From the NCBI GenBank assembly GCA_916613615.1, contig OU744725.1:61698575-61762574 (forward strand): 64,000 nt of DNA, written 5' to 3'. A program made the position numbers and the translations under genes. This stretch comes from Steromphala cineraria. Lineage: Eukaryota; Mollusca; Gastropoda; Trochida; Trochidae. Positions 1 to 11,500 of this stretch are shown piece by piece. How positions within the stretch are numbered: position 1 is the stretch's first letter; each line of letters starts with the position of its first letter. The notes under the pieces are model-generated. The model was not told where the DNA came from. It did not search any database and saw only the letters and a list, made by a program, of their open reading frames with translations.

Positions 1-1469
1 TTCTTTGTATGTTTTGGATAGAAATGCTTGGTGTTTTTAATGAATAAAATCATGATTGCTGGATGATGCCAAAACATTCACCAAGACAATCCCAAGCTGT
101 ATCTTGAAATTCAAAAGGAATGACAATCATAGCATGTTCATTCACTATGGTACGCCTTACAAAAAGCATCAACTGAAAATCATTTGGAGAAACATTGATT
201 TTCATGACAAATTATTTGATTTTAATAGATATCTATATACCTTATATTCAGGTTTATAGCTTATATAAACACATACACCAAAATCACACATCCAAAATGA
301 ATACTAATTATGACCTTTCACTATCAACTCCAAACTGATTTTTCTGGCTGTTTTAGATACCGTAGGTTTCAATAATTTCAACTGACGTAGCAAAAGCATT
401 TTCCAAGGAGTGAAGAAGGGGAGAGCTAATACATTGATCAGCAGTAATGTATGTTGGGTATCCCAGTTAACCGGTCAGTATGACAAGCGCTTCAGACTTC
501 TTTGCCGTGAGTTATTCAGACTCGTATTAGTGGAAATAAGATCTGAAGATCAAAACCCTGCTTGGCAAGGGTTTTCGTTTTATGATATTGTCAATTTTCA
601 AATAAAAAATATTGTTTTGGATACAAGAGTATTTTCCAAGTGTATAAAACAAAATTGGAGCTGCCTGTATTGCTCATCAAATGACTCAAGTCGTTTATTT
701 GAACAAATTGAAGTTTGATATATTTATTTTACATAAGGTTGACTCTATCAACACAAGTCTTTTAGATGCTTATTCCACTTTATTTTAATGGCTATGTAAA
801 TCTTCTGACATTTATTTAGACTGCATAATGGCTTTCTGATCAACATGTCACCAAAGTGCATAATTATATTATTTCCGTGTTTACACATAGATATTGATAT
901 TGATATGCAGAAAATCCACTTTTGGTAAAGTATCATATCAGATTGTTATTTTATGTTTAGTTTCCATGACACCTTAGTTTCACTTCTTTTGGGGAAACCT
1001 TTGCTGTGAGGTGCCTATAGTTACCATGGTTACCTGAATAAATATTTAATTGTATTCAGACTTGTTTGTTGTTGCTTCTCTAAGTAGTGTTGTCTTAATC
1101 AATGAACAAGTTTTCACCTACCGTATTTGACGTAATAAGGGCCCAGGGCGCTTTAAAAATTGACTTGGGTAGGCACTTATTTAAGTGGTGTGAATGATGA
1201 CCGAAAAACAAAGACTACTCAAATGGAACTGTGTTTATATTGTCTTTTGATAACCGATAAAGATGTTTAAAACATACTTACACATTATTGAGTAGAAAAC
1301 AACACATATTGCCGCTTAATGTATCTTTAATTGCGCATGAAACAAAGTAAATTTTGTATACAGAACCATGTGGAACTCTCTCCCTTAGGAATTAAAATCA
1401 AGCTCATCCTTGTCAACTTGCAAAATAAAACTCAAGACGCTTCTCTTTCTCTGTTACAAGTGACTTTAA
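1..1469. other. Intergenic, no gene recognised
   Basis: AT-rich sequence without a convincing exon. An open frame at 410-718 has no recognisable motif and its composition is like the flanking DNA. Around 1122-1190 there is a short piece that starts TACCGTATTT and continues with GGGCCC and GGCGCTT words. It resembles the terminus of the 2.4 kb TIR element at 61004-63419, so it is probably a degraded end of the same family. Confidence 0.5.
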
Positions 1470-2909
1470 AGGGGCAGTAGCATGTTTTAAGGGGGAATAT
1501 CAGGTGATGGCAGGAAAATGAAAATAAATGGTTCCATTCGAAAGACAATGTATTTAAATGAAGCAGTACTAAATCATATATATAATGTAAAGTTCAGCCA
1601 TGTGATTCTATTTTCGTCCACAAAATGAATTAAAGGTGGATACACAAACATGGCTGCCTATGGACTTTATGTGAATCTTCATAATTTGGACAATGGATGA
1701 TTGGTTTGTGTAATGACATTTGTGACACTATCGAAATAATACATTAAGCATTAAAGTACAATTATCAGTGAAAAATTAAAAAATATAAAATTTCAAAAAT
1801 AGAGCCATTGGCTCTGTAGCTCATCAGGCATCATATCAAGTTTGCTTTATACAGGCAAGATGAGCTAAAAATGAAACTGATGTTACCTCTTGCAAGAAAA
1901 CCTATAAACAAATTACAAAACAAATGTATTATTATTCAACACTTTCTAGATCGCCAATATCAGACAGTGAAAGAAGTCCACACTAAAATATCCAAGGAGA
2001 AATAAATTTGCCATAGACTGTCATCTAATGGAGAAAAATAGGTTTTTAAGATTGTGACCCCTGTGACCCTTTTTGGGGTCATGGGGTCACAAAACCTACA
2101 GTTTAGAATCCCAATTGGCCAAGGAGTCTACATGCAGTCTTTCAGCTCAATAGACCTTTAGGAGCTAAAGATGATGATGAAAATAAGTTTTTAAGGTTGT
2201 GACCCCTGTGACCCTATTTGGGGTCATGGGGTCACAAAATCTACAAATTAGAATCTCCATTGTCCAAGGAGTCTGCACATATCACTTTCAACTCTCTAGT
2301 CCTTTTAGAACTGGAGAAGAAGATGAAAATAGGTTTTTAAGGTTGTGACCCCTGTGACCCTATTTGGGGTCACAGGTTCACCAAAGTTACAAATTAGAAT
2401 CCCCATTGTCAAAGGAGTCTGCAGGTATAATTTTTAACTCTCTACTCCTTTTGGAACTGGAGAAGAAGATGAAAATAGGTATTTAAGGTTGTGACCCCTG
2501 TGACCCTATTTGGGGTCATGGGGTCACGAAATCTACAATTTAGAATCCCCATTGGCCAAGGAGTTTGCACATATCGTTTTTAACTCTCTAGTCCTTTTAG
2601 AACTGGAGAAGAAGATGAAAATAGGTTTTTAAGGTTGTGACCCCTGTGACCCTATTTGGGGTCACAGGGTCACCAAAGTTACAAATTAGAATCTCCATTG
2701 TCCAAGGAGTCTGCACATATAATTTTTAACTCTCTACTCCTTTTGGAACTGAAGAAGATGAAAATAGGTATTTAAGGTTGTGACCCCTGTGACCCTATTT
2801 GGGATCACAGGGTCACCAAAGTTACAAATTAGAATCCCCATTGGCCAAGGAGTCTGCACATATCATTTTTAACTCTCTAGTCCTTCTGGAACTGGAGAAG
2901 AAGATGAAA

Positions 2910-4228
2910 CTAGATTAGCGTTTGCGGGATACCGCAAAAGCAGAGCAGCCCCGGAACTTTGGGTTTCGCCTTACCCTGTTCCGCCTTTTACAGGCCTCAC
3001 CAAATTGGGAATTTTCTCGTGACCTTGACCTTTGACACTCAAGGTCACACAATCAATGAACACATTTCATTGAGTATAACATTATTGTAATGAAATAAAG
3101 TGTTAAAAATACAATTAATCCATTTTCTCCATATATGTTGACCTTGCTGTGACCTTGACCTTCGACAGTTAGTACCCAAAACTTTTTGAAAATGTTGAAC
3201 TTCTCAAGAGATAATATATACAAAATCTAAACTTCATAGCACAAAAACTTTTCAAGTTATTGTGTTTAGAAGGAATTGCAATAACTCATATCTCATGACC
3301 TTGACCTTTGACCTTCAAGGTCACACAATAATTGAACACTTTTTATTGAGTATAACAATCATGTATTGATTAAAAGTGATCATAGTTAAAATTAAGCATT
3401 TTCGCTAAACCATGCTTAAGTCATGACCTTGCTGTGACCTTGACCTTTGACAGATTGTAGCCGAAACCTTTTCAAAATTTTTTACTTTTCCAAGGATGAT
3501 ATATACCAAGTTAGAGCTTCATAGCACAAAAACTTTTCAAGTTACCGTGTTTACAAAGAATTTTGTGGTGATTTTATAACTCGTGACCTTGACCTTTGAA
3601 CTTGAAAGTGAACATGTCATAATGATTCCCTGGAAGTATTAACATTTAGACATGTTCATGAGTTCTGAAAAGCTAAATGGGATAAAGTTATACCCCAATT
3701 TAGTGCATTTTGTAATAACTCATATCTCATGACCTTGACCTTTGACCTTCAAGGTCACACAATCATTGAACACTTTTTTTTGAGTATAACAATCATGTAT
3801 TGATTAAAAGTGTTCATAGTTAAAATAAAGCATTTTCGCTAAAACATGCTTACGTCATGACCTTGCTGTGACCTTGACCTTTGACGGATTGTAGCCAAAA
3901 CCTTTTCAAAGTTTTTTACTTTTCCAAGGATGATATATACCAAGTAAGAGCTTCATAGCACAAAAACTTTTCAAGTTATCGCGTTTACAAGGAATTCTTA
4001 GTGTGAATACATAGCTCGATCGTGACCTTGACCTTTGACCTTGAAAGTGAACATGTCAAAATCGTTCCCCCGAGGTATGAGGAGTAAGGTATGAATAAGA
4101 GTTCTGGAAAGCTTAGGGGAAAAAAGTTATAGCTAGTAGTACGAGTGCGGCGGCGGCGGCGGCGGCGGCGGCGATGGAAACTTCACAAAAACTGATAGCA
4201 GCCCCGTCCTTAGACGGGGCTGCTAATT
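2910..4228 (+). mobile_element. Third-level nested core-repeat element with NR-box motifs
   Basis: It is inserted between GATGAAA and GGTTTTTAAGG of one core repeat of the surrounding element, so it is the youngest of three nested insertions. It begins CTAGATTAGCGTTTGCGG and ends with a small hairpin, GCAGCCCCGTC / GACGGGGCTGC. It has about four 290- to 440-bp internal repeats, each carrying TGACCTTGACCTTTGACC-type strings, and a (CGG)n run at 4148-4173. A fragment of the same left end is at 39985-40075. No ORF. Confidence 0.65.
4148..4173 (+). repeat. (CGG)n microsatellite
   Basis: About eight consecutive CGG triplets, near the right end of the third-level nested element. Confidence 0.9.
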
Positions 4229-4679
4229 AGGTTTTTAAGGTTATGACCCCTGTGACCCTATTTGGGGTCACAGGGTCACCAAAGTTACAAATTAGAATCT
4301 CCATATGCTAAGGTACTTGTACACAAAATTTTAGCTCTCTAATGTGTATGGTTCATGAGGAGAAGTCGAAAGTGTCAAAAGTTTACGGACGGACGGACGA
4401 CGGACGGACGCCGGACGATGGGCCATGCCATAAGCCCATCTGGACTTTCAGTCCTGATGAGCTAAAAATGTGCTACTGCCCCTTTAAATTCCCTCTACCT
4501 GCAATCTGTATTTAACTATAATTTGACTCAAGAAGCGATTGAGAATGTCAATGTGGCGTGGAAAGTGGCTATACAAATTGTGTATTATTGTTATTATAAA
4601 AATTACCAGCAAGGCATACTTTGCACAACGACAATAACTGGTTTAAAAAGGGCTTGCTGCACTCCTTAACCAGTTCTGC

Positions 4680-5066
4680 AGTGGTCCTCCAGCATAATTC
4701 ACAGAACTTAGTCCGTTATGAATTTCCTTGAGGTTACTTAATAGGCTAGGAACCATAGGGTGTGAGGGATTTGAAAATTAGGCATCTCTCCCGTATACAG
4801 GTGTACCAACCGTGTACATTGTTCCACATATTTCAAGTCACACAAAAATATCTCCTAACTATTTCTGTGCCAGTCCTTCAGCATAATTCACAGAACTTAG
4901 TCCGTTAAGAAATTTCCTTGAGGTTACTTAATAGGCTAGCGTGTGAGGGATTTGAAAATTAGGCATTTCCCAGGTATATAGGTGTACCAACCGCGTACAT
5001 TGTTCCACATATTTCAAGTCACACAAAAATATCTCTTAACTATTTCTGTGCCAGTCCTTCAGCATA
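4680..5066 (+). repeat. Tandem duplication of about 190 bp
   Basis: Two adjacent copies share CAGCATAATTCACAGAAC, the GAGGTTACTTAATAGGCTAG block, GTGTGAGGGATTTG and ATTGTTCCACATATTTC. They differ by scattered substitutions and one small deletion in the second copy. No coding frame is conserved. Confidence 0.85.
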
Positions 5067-7608
5067 CCGGGTAATTCACATAAGTTGATAGTCAATTGAG
5101 AAATTTCATTGACATATTGATCTTGATCGATATCAGGGTATGGAGGGAGCTTCAAGAATATAAACACACCAATAGTAGGATGTTATTTTAATGATCCAAC
5201 AACATTGAATTGTATAACAAAGCTATTTTATCATCAATGCCAGACAAATATTGCACATCACATGATTTTTACATGACTTACCTTATTTGGAAACAAATAA
5301 ACAAACAAGCAAATAAAGTCAGCTGTATCCACCGCCAGAAGGAAAAAGTTAAATATTTAGAATAAAGATTACAGTCTTTTTGTTAACAAATACTAACTCA
5401 CAAACACTTTTTGTGTTCAAATTGTCATAAATGTTTCAATAGTAAGAAATGCAACCTTCACAAGAGGATCGTTCAACATTCAGTTTTCAATCCACTTTGA
5501 ATTTTTCTAGATTCTGTTTTAAACAAATTCAAAGTTCATTGGAATAAAAGAATATCAGGTAGCTGATCAAATCAAAAAGGCATATTTTCAAATGATGAGT
5601 GTTCCATATACCGGTATCAAGACTAAGACCATTTGAATATTCACTACAAAATCGACTACATACAGTATACAAATAATCAACAATTGACTTATATATTCAG
5701 TTGAACAAATCTCAAACAGCACAATATCTGAAACGTCTGGATTCTCAATCAACAAATATTTATTCCTTTCAGTTTTCATTCCCTTGCAAGTCGCATTGAA
5801 TTGTTATGTATACAGTAGGCATAATTAAATTTTCATTTCATCATCATAATGATTATAACATTGCATGTTTGGTATTGGTACGGACATGAGTGTATAAAGG
5901 GAGGTAACTCTTTTATCTGAAGAACAATGTCAAGACAGAATTTCAGAATTCAGGAACAATGCATGGTAAAATTCTCTACCAAAGAAATATTTAGCAAAAC
6001 ACATTATTTAAACTATTAACATGATAATACTTCAAATATTTCATTGTTTAAATTTGACCGATTTCAAGTTGTTACATTTGACAACAAATAAACAATTTGA
6101 AATGACTTTATCTTCCGGACATGAAAATTAAATAATTGCCGATTTTGTACAAAGTGTTCGTTAATCACAAATAAGTTTGATGACTGAAAGAAAAACCAAG
6201 TGTATAATGATAAATCAAATATTGTTATTGATTGTTGTACATATGGGGTGACTATTGACCCCTAAGGGACTATAGCCATAGCGGTAATCTATTGAGTAAC
6301 CAATGCAATAACAATAGACTATTGCGGGGTACTGTAGTTCATCAATATAGGAAAGGTAGATTCTGCTGCTTTTTTGTGATGATTTCCAACTCGGCCCCCA
6401 CCTTAATCAAAGTGATACTCTTAAATTTGCAACAAGGAGGTTATCTGTTGTATCTTCTGGTTGCTACTTTTAGCCCTCAGGGATTTGCTTAATGTGTTCC
6501 AGTATTTTCGAAAATGTAAAAACATGTGTTTTTGTGTGCAGTTTACTTTTAAAATTGAACCTAACCACTGAATTTACTAGTATCCATACCATCAATAGTT
6601 AAGACATACTATCAATACTATTGACCATTTCAAAAATGACTATCGATAAAGTACTATCGGCAAAGCGACTATTGTGATAAGTTGTAGTTTGATCTATCAT
6701 TACACCCCTATTGTAAATTGATGCTTTTCAAAAGAATACTGTTATGCTTCAAAGTTGATTCAATATGCCTAAAACCTTGGACCAACAACAAAGTGATATT
6801 TATTTGTCTTTATATGTCAATCAGATTACTAACACAAATCAATGTCATTTCAAATTCACAGTTCAACTAAAATACTGAGCAACTTAAAATAGCATGAAGA
6901 CAACATTTTTACATGAAAAATACAGAAAATAAGTACATGTATAGTTACTAATACTGATGAATATGACTGAGGCGAGCCATGGGATTTATAACACTATTTA
7001 TGATTATGATCAATATAAGATATGCTAGAGCATAGTAGTTTGAAGTCCTAGAATAACCAAATGTTTTTTTCAATAACAAATTAATACAAAGTACAACATG
7101 AAACGTTAAATTATCAGATTTTTTCGAAAAATTTTCTTTCATATTTTATAGACACTACATAATATCATGAATATTTCTGCTTTGGAAAAGGTAAGGTTTC
7201 ATAAAAAAGAAACCATTTAATCAACAACATTTTATTCTGATATAGAATAAGCCACACATTCAAACTGATCAAAAATCATTTGTATTTGTACCTATAATGA
7301 TACTCAATGGAAATAACCTGATGGTAGGAAACCATTATTTTGCATGCATATCTTTTTCTTCAATGATTGTATGCTTCCTGCCTATCAAGATGCTTAATCA
7401 CAAAAACAACCACTTTATGATCGCAGCTTACACTTAATCAAATTTACATTGAATAAAGTTTCATTTAGAAGTCTTGTGAGCTCCCAAACCAAAGAAGATA
7501 TTCAAATGAATACATTTTCATCAAGAAAACAATCGTAGACAAAGTATACTCCTTGACCAATGACCACAAGTGCCAATATCAACCAATCACATGGACTTCA
7601 AAACTTAA
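5067..7608. other. Intergenic, nothing recognised
   Basis: AT-rich DNA with only short random frames. Around 6240-6710 there are many ACTATTG/CAATAGT words and a TTACACCCCTA end, suggestive of an old hAT-like MITE, but the left terminus is not clean enough to call. Confidence 0.5.
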
Positions 7609-7816
7609 AGGGACAGTCCTAACGGGTATGTTTTATGGAAACAAAATTGTGTGATCTAATTTATCAAGTTGTCATATAAATCATCAAAAATGTTACCCCC
7701 ATCAACATGTTTCAACTTGGTTGCGTTACAATCATGTACTAATAGTATTATATGCATAAACTGATAAATCCCCTTGAATTTTGTTTCCACAATTATCACC
7801 CTGATAGACTGTCCCT
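7609..7816 (+). mobile_element. TTAA-type MITE, family B (208 bp)
   Basis: Termini are AGGGACAGTCCT and AGACTGTCCCT in inverted orientation, each flanked by TTAA (7605-7608 and 7817-7820). A second copy lies at 32842-33016, with matching interior blocks (ATCAAGTTGTCA, ATCATGTACTAA, CCCCTTGAATTTTG). The TTAA duplication again suggests a piggyBac/Kolobok-type system. Confidence 0.85.
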
Positions 7817-7819
7817 TTA

Positions 7820-8405
7820 AGAGGACAGAGAAGGCTTTGCAAGCTTCATGATAACAAATGTCCTAGGTTCAACATTATCCAATCACAGTTTGTGTACCTT
7901 GCAACCAATCAGGGTAGAGAGGCCTAGCAAACTTCATGCTGAGTGGGTCAGGGATAACATCAACCAATCACAGTTTCTGTACCTCTCAACCATTCAGGAT
8001 AGAGAAGACTTTGTAAGCTCCATACTGAATGGCTCAAGCTTAATGTCAACGTTGTTAGCCTATCAACTAATCCACCATTCACAGCTTATGCACCTCCTAC
8101 TTAGCCACGTATCACAGGTGGTGGCCCTCTTAACCAATCAGGAGAGAGAAGGCTTTGCAAGCTCCATACTGAATGGCTCAAGCTTGATGTCAACATTGTT
8201 AGCCTCTCAACTAATACACCTATCACAGTTTGTGTTCCTCTTAACCAATCAAGACAAAGAAGGCTTTGTAAACTTCATACTCCATGGATCAAGATTAATG
8301 TATCCAATGTAAGCCTCTCAACTAATCCACCTATCACAGTTTGTGTTCCTCTCAACCAATCAAGACAAAGAAGGCTTTGTAAGCTTCATGCTGAATGGCT
8401 CGAGC
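7820..8405 (-). repeat. Tandem array derived from BORCS5 terminal codons
   Basis: Imperfect units of about 105-145 bp carry CCAATCA, AGAAGGCTTTG and CATACTGAATGGCTCAAGCT blocks. Read on the minus strand the last block encodes LEPFSM, the conserved BORCS5 C-terminal motif. Copies of this segment occur near 7930, 8025, 8170 and 8280; the functional one is at about 8385-8405. Because the motif is conserved in vertebrate BORCS5, the array most likely spread from the gene into downstream DNA. Confidence 0.7.
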
Positions 8406-8590
8406 TGATCCTCCGGAGGAAGAAGCTTGTTGAGGTTGTCCATCTTGGGCGTAATGTCCTCCATCCTCATGCGGATCTTCCGGAGAACTGTCAGCGTCTC
8501 CCCGACCCTGTTGAACTGCTCAGCATACTTGTTGTACTTCCTCTGTCTCTCTGCTAGTTGAGTGTTCAGAACATTGATTGTATGGTGGAT
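8360..8590 (-). CDS. BORCS5: BORCS5 coding exon 3 with stop
   Basis: 231 nt; acceptor catttcag|ATCCACC. It encodes the helical C-terminal region and ends EPFSMKLTKPSLS-stop. The last codons belong to the tandem array that continues downstream. Confidence 0.93.
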   Translation of the reverse strand: MHHTINVLNTQLAERQRKYNKYAEQFNRVGETLTVLRKIRMRMEDITPKMDNLNKLLPPEDQLEPFSMKLTKPSLS

Positions 8591-11500
8591 CTGAAATGTG
8601 GTTGCAAAAGTAAGGACCAACTGCTCTTTAATGGCTTTTTAGATGTTCAAATGTTAAGAAGTTAGGTTATCAAAGGTACAGCTACCATATCTAAATGATA
8701 AATCAGAAATAAGGGGTTTGACCAGGCACATAACTCTGATTAATAGAATGCTGAGTATATAATGTATGGAGATTATTACCTGAGTAGTGTGTCATAAGAC
8801 TTTTACGAAACGAGTGTGAATCTTTGTATTACCCGAGCCAGATTGAGGGTTATACACAAATTTGCATGAGTTTTGTTAGTCATATGACACACTACCTTGG
8901 GTAATGATTTCTTTATTACTGATTCTATTCCATTTCACCTTCTTAGATTTATCCAAGAAAAAGCTGCTTCCCTTGTGACAGTCGGCTATGGTGACGTCAC
9001 GAACAATGGTGTTATGACGTTGCAGGCAAAAAAATATGGGAACTCGCGCTACAACAATCATTGCTAGGCAAAAGTGATATTAGGGCACTAGTGCTCATAT
9101 TGAAAATACGTCACCACTTATTTTCAACTATATGGGTAATGATAAATGATAATGAATAACTTAGTCTTTTTATAGAAGTTGTGACCCGGACAGGACTTGT
9201 AACAGATTTCTTACAAATTTACCATTTTACCAATGTACATTTTCAAAAATTTTTTAATCATGACACATTATTACATGTTTCTTCATTTCCATGACGAATG
9301 TGAATTGAAATGGTTGATTAGTTACAAAGTTTTGAGCCGGACAAAAAGTGTAAAGATGGACGGACGGACGGTACCTATTTTAATACCCTCCGCAACTTCG
9401 TTGTAGCAGGGGATAAAAAACCTAAAAGTCACCTATCAAAATGACAGCAATGGGCAATGTTAATATACTAGACAAAAATAATAAGAGATGAAAATTTTAA
9501 ATTATGAATACGGTATTAATATAATTCTTCATTGACCACATGTTGAAATATAAATCATAAAAATCAAAATATCCCTATTTTGTCAAATATTTGTCAAAAA
9601 CCCACCTCTTTAATCCTGATACACAAGGCATTCTGGTCGAAAGCCACAGCTTCAGAGAGTTGCCTGAGATGCTCCTGGTAGCGCAGACAGAGGAAGAGGA
9701 GCTGTCTGTAGTCCAGCTTGTCAAGCATCTCCATGTCCCTCGCACTCATCGGCACATTCAAGGAGCCTCTCATGATGGGGAAGAACACAGGGATCGTGTT
9801 CAGCTTGGTCAGTTCTGGATCAGGGTCTTTGATGGGGGCCTGCCCCTCCGCCACAACTACGATGTCATGTTTGGGAGTGCTTTCTCTGTCTTTGGTTGGC
9901 TGTACCTTGTGTTTCTGGATACGGGGTGACTGCCTGGGAGAATCTACAATCATAGAATAACTGAGTCACGGATATGATCTTATTGTTCAATAATCAGTGC
10001 CACAAAAAAGGTGAAATTTCACATGTGTGGCACACTAACAGGTTCGGGACACCCCCGAAAACAGGTATAATCTCTATTATCGGTGATAATCACCGAAAAC
10101 AGGGTGTAAAAAGGACCCGACTAGACATCAAAAACATCGTTTTTCATGGCTGCGCTCTTCTATAAAACTGGCGCAAGTTGAACCATGCACGTTTATATGC
10201 ACGTGTGTACCCGTTGTCACTCAGCATGTATTAGACGTCTGGAATTCGCCGCTTTTTCTTCGCCTTGCCAAAAACAAATATCGGCAAACTCGCCATTTAC
10301 CAGTCTTCTTTACTTCATAGCTTTACTAAATCAACAAGCTTACCAACAATTCACCAAGTTTGTCTCGCAATCATCCCTCTCTCCATTCCAATCGGAAGTA
10401 CTTCTGATGGCGCCCTCTAACTGCCAGGAGGGGAGGTAATGTACCGTTAGGGTAAGGAATTGCCGATAATCTACGGAGGCCAGTTGACGATATAAAGCCA
10501 ACTGTTTGAAGTCGCAAAATGTGTGTACAGAAAACTCCGATAATTACCGAAGCTGACGGAAAGTAGAACCGACAGCCCGGCTTTTCGAAATCCGTAGATG
10601 TTGTCCAATATTTCACCCCTGTATGACTATCCTAAGTTTACACTGAAAACTAAAAATGTTACTTATATTCCTTAGGTGAACCATGTGATGTATCTGAAAA
10701 AATCATTATATACTTGTGAACAATATGTGATTTTGAATAAGATTTCTGTTTATATGTATAAATATAAAAAATGTCACTTTGTGTTATAAAGTTCACCAAA
10801 CTGAAACAAATTAGTTGCAAGAGAGATACACAAGGTAAATATCAATCATTCAATGGGTTATTCAATGGAATAAAATACTTCCGGTTCGTAATAAACATAA
10901 CATTCTCAATTGTGAATATAATTACATTATGTATAATGTATGTATATGGTTTGTTTTCATGTCTTATAAACGCAATTTTTTTGAGTTTTTTCAGCAAAAG
11001 TTTCACTTTTTGGAGCGAACTAATTTTGCAAACGCCAAAGAACCAGAATACAGATTGATTATACGAAAGTAATAGTATTCACCAATATGACTTTGTAACT
11101 TTGAAACTGTATATGATTGTTGTTTGTTATGTTATTTGAATAAAATCTAAAACGATGTGCACTGCCTATTTTCTCTCAATACAGTACACACGAAAATAGG
11201 GTACACGACTTCTGTAGACAACACATGTTTCCCCATATGCTTGAAAACGGTATAAGGATCTATACCGAAAGTCGACACTGTAAATAAAGACGATTTTCAT
11301 CCATTTAATTCCTTATGTGTTACAAATGCACAGTACAGGTCGACAATTATGACAACAACAGTTTGCAGATGTGTAGACGTCGGGACGGATGGAATGTACT
11401 TGGTAAGTAGTCTAATTGCAGTATCCAATCTATGCACACTCTGCTAGCTGTAAACGATGTCGACCAACCAAAAATCTAATGACATGCACGGAAAATAATT

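Larger units (their letters stand above)
1816..4465 (+). mobile_element. Pearl-like core-repeat element nested in family A MITE
   Basis: It starts TAGCTCATCAGG and ends CCTGATGAGCTA. Inside are about seven copies of a roughly 145-bp core repeat (2040-2900, and again at 4229-4330), each with the palindrome-like motif GTGACCC-TATTTG-GGGTCAC. Near the right end is a GGAC/ACGG microsatellite (4383-4420). Left end, tandem core repeats, tetranucleotide microsatellite and right end is the architecture described for pearl elements of bivalves, which resemble Helitron-related HINE elements. No coding capacity is visible. A fragment of the same left end is at 35774-35935. Confidence 0.7.
1470..4483 (+). 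mobile_element. TTAA-type MITE (family A), split by nested insertion
   Basis: The left end reads AGGGGCAGTAGCATG after TTAA (1466-1469). The right end is its inverted complement, GTGCTACTGCCCCT, followed by TTAA (4484-4487). Intact relatives in this window are about 357 bp (18554-18910, 34441-34796, 37393-37749), so about 2.65 kb of this copy is later insertion (about 1816-4465). A TTAA target site with a short TIR fits piggyBac- or Kolobok-type non-autonomous elements; which of the two cannot be decided here. Confidence 0.8.

Noticed and set aside
410..718. 102-codon open frame on the plus strand
   Set aside because: No family motif, no splice context, composition like flanking DNA.
7848..8312. 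154-codon open frame
   Set aside because: It is antisense to the BORCS5-derived tandem repeat; its internal repetition is explained by the array.
9591..9929. 112-codon plus-strand frame
   Set aside because: Antisense shadow of BORCS5 exon 2, which has clear homology and splice sites on the other strand.
10771..11058. 95-codon frame inside the 2.5 kb long-TIR element
   Set aside because: AT-rich, hydrophobic by composition, no transposase motif.
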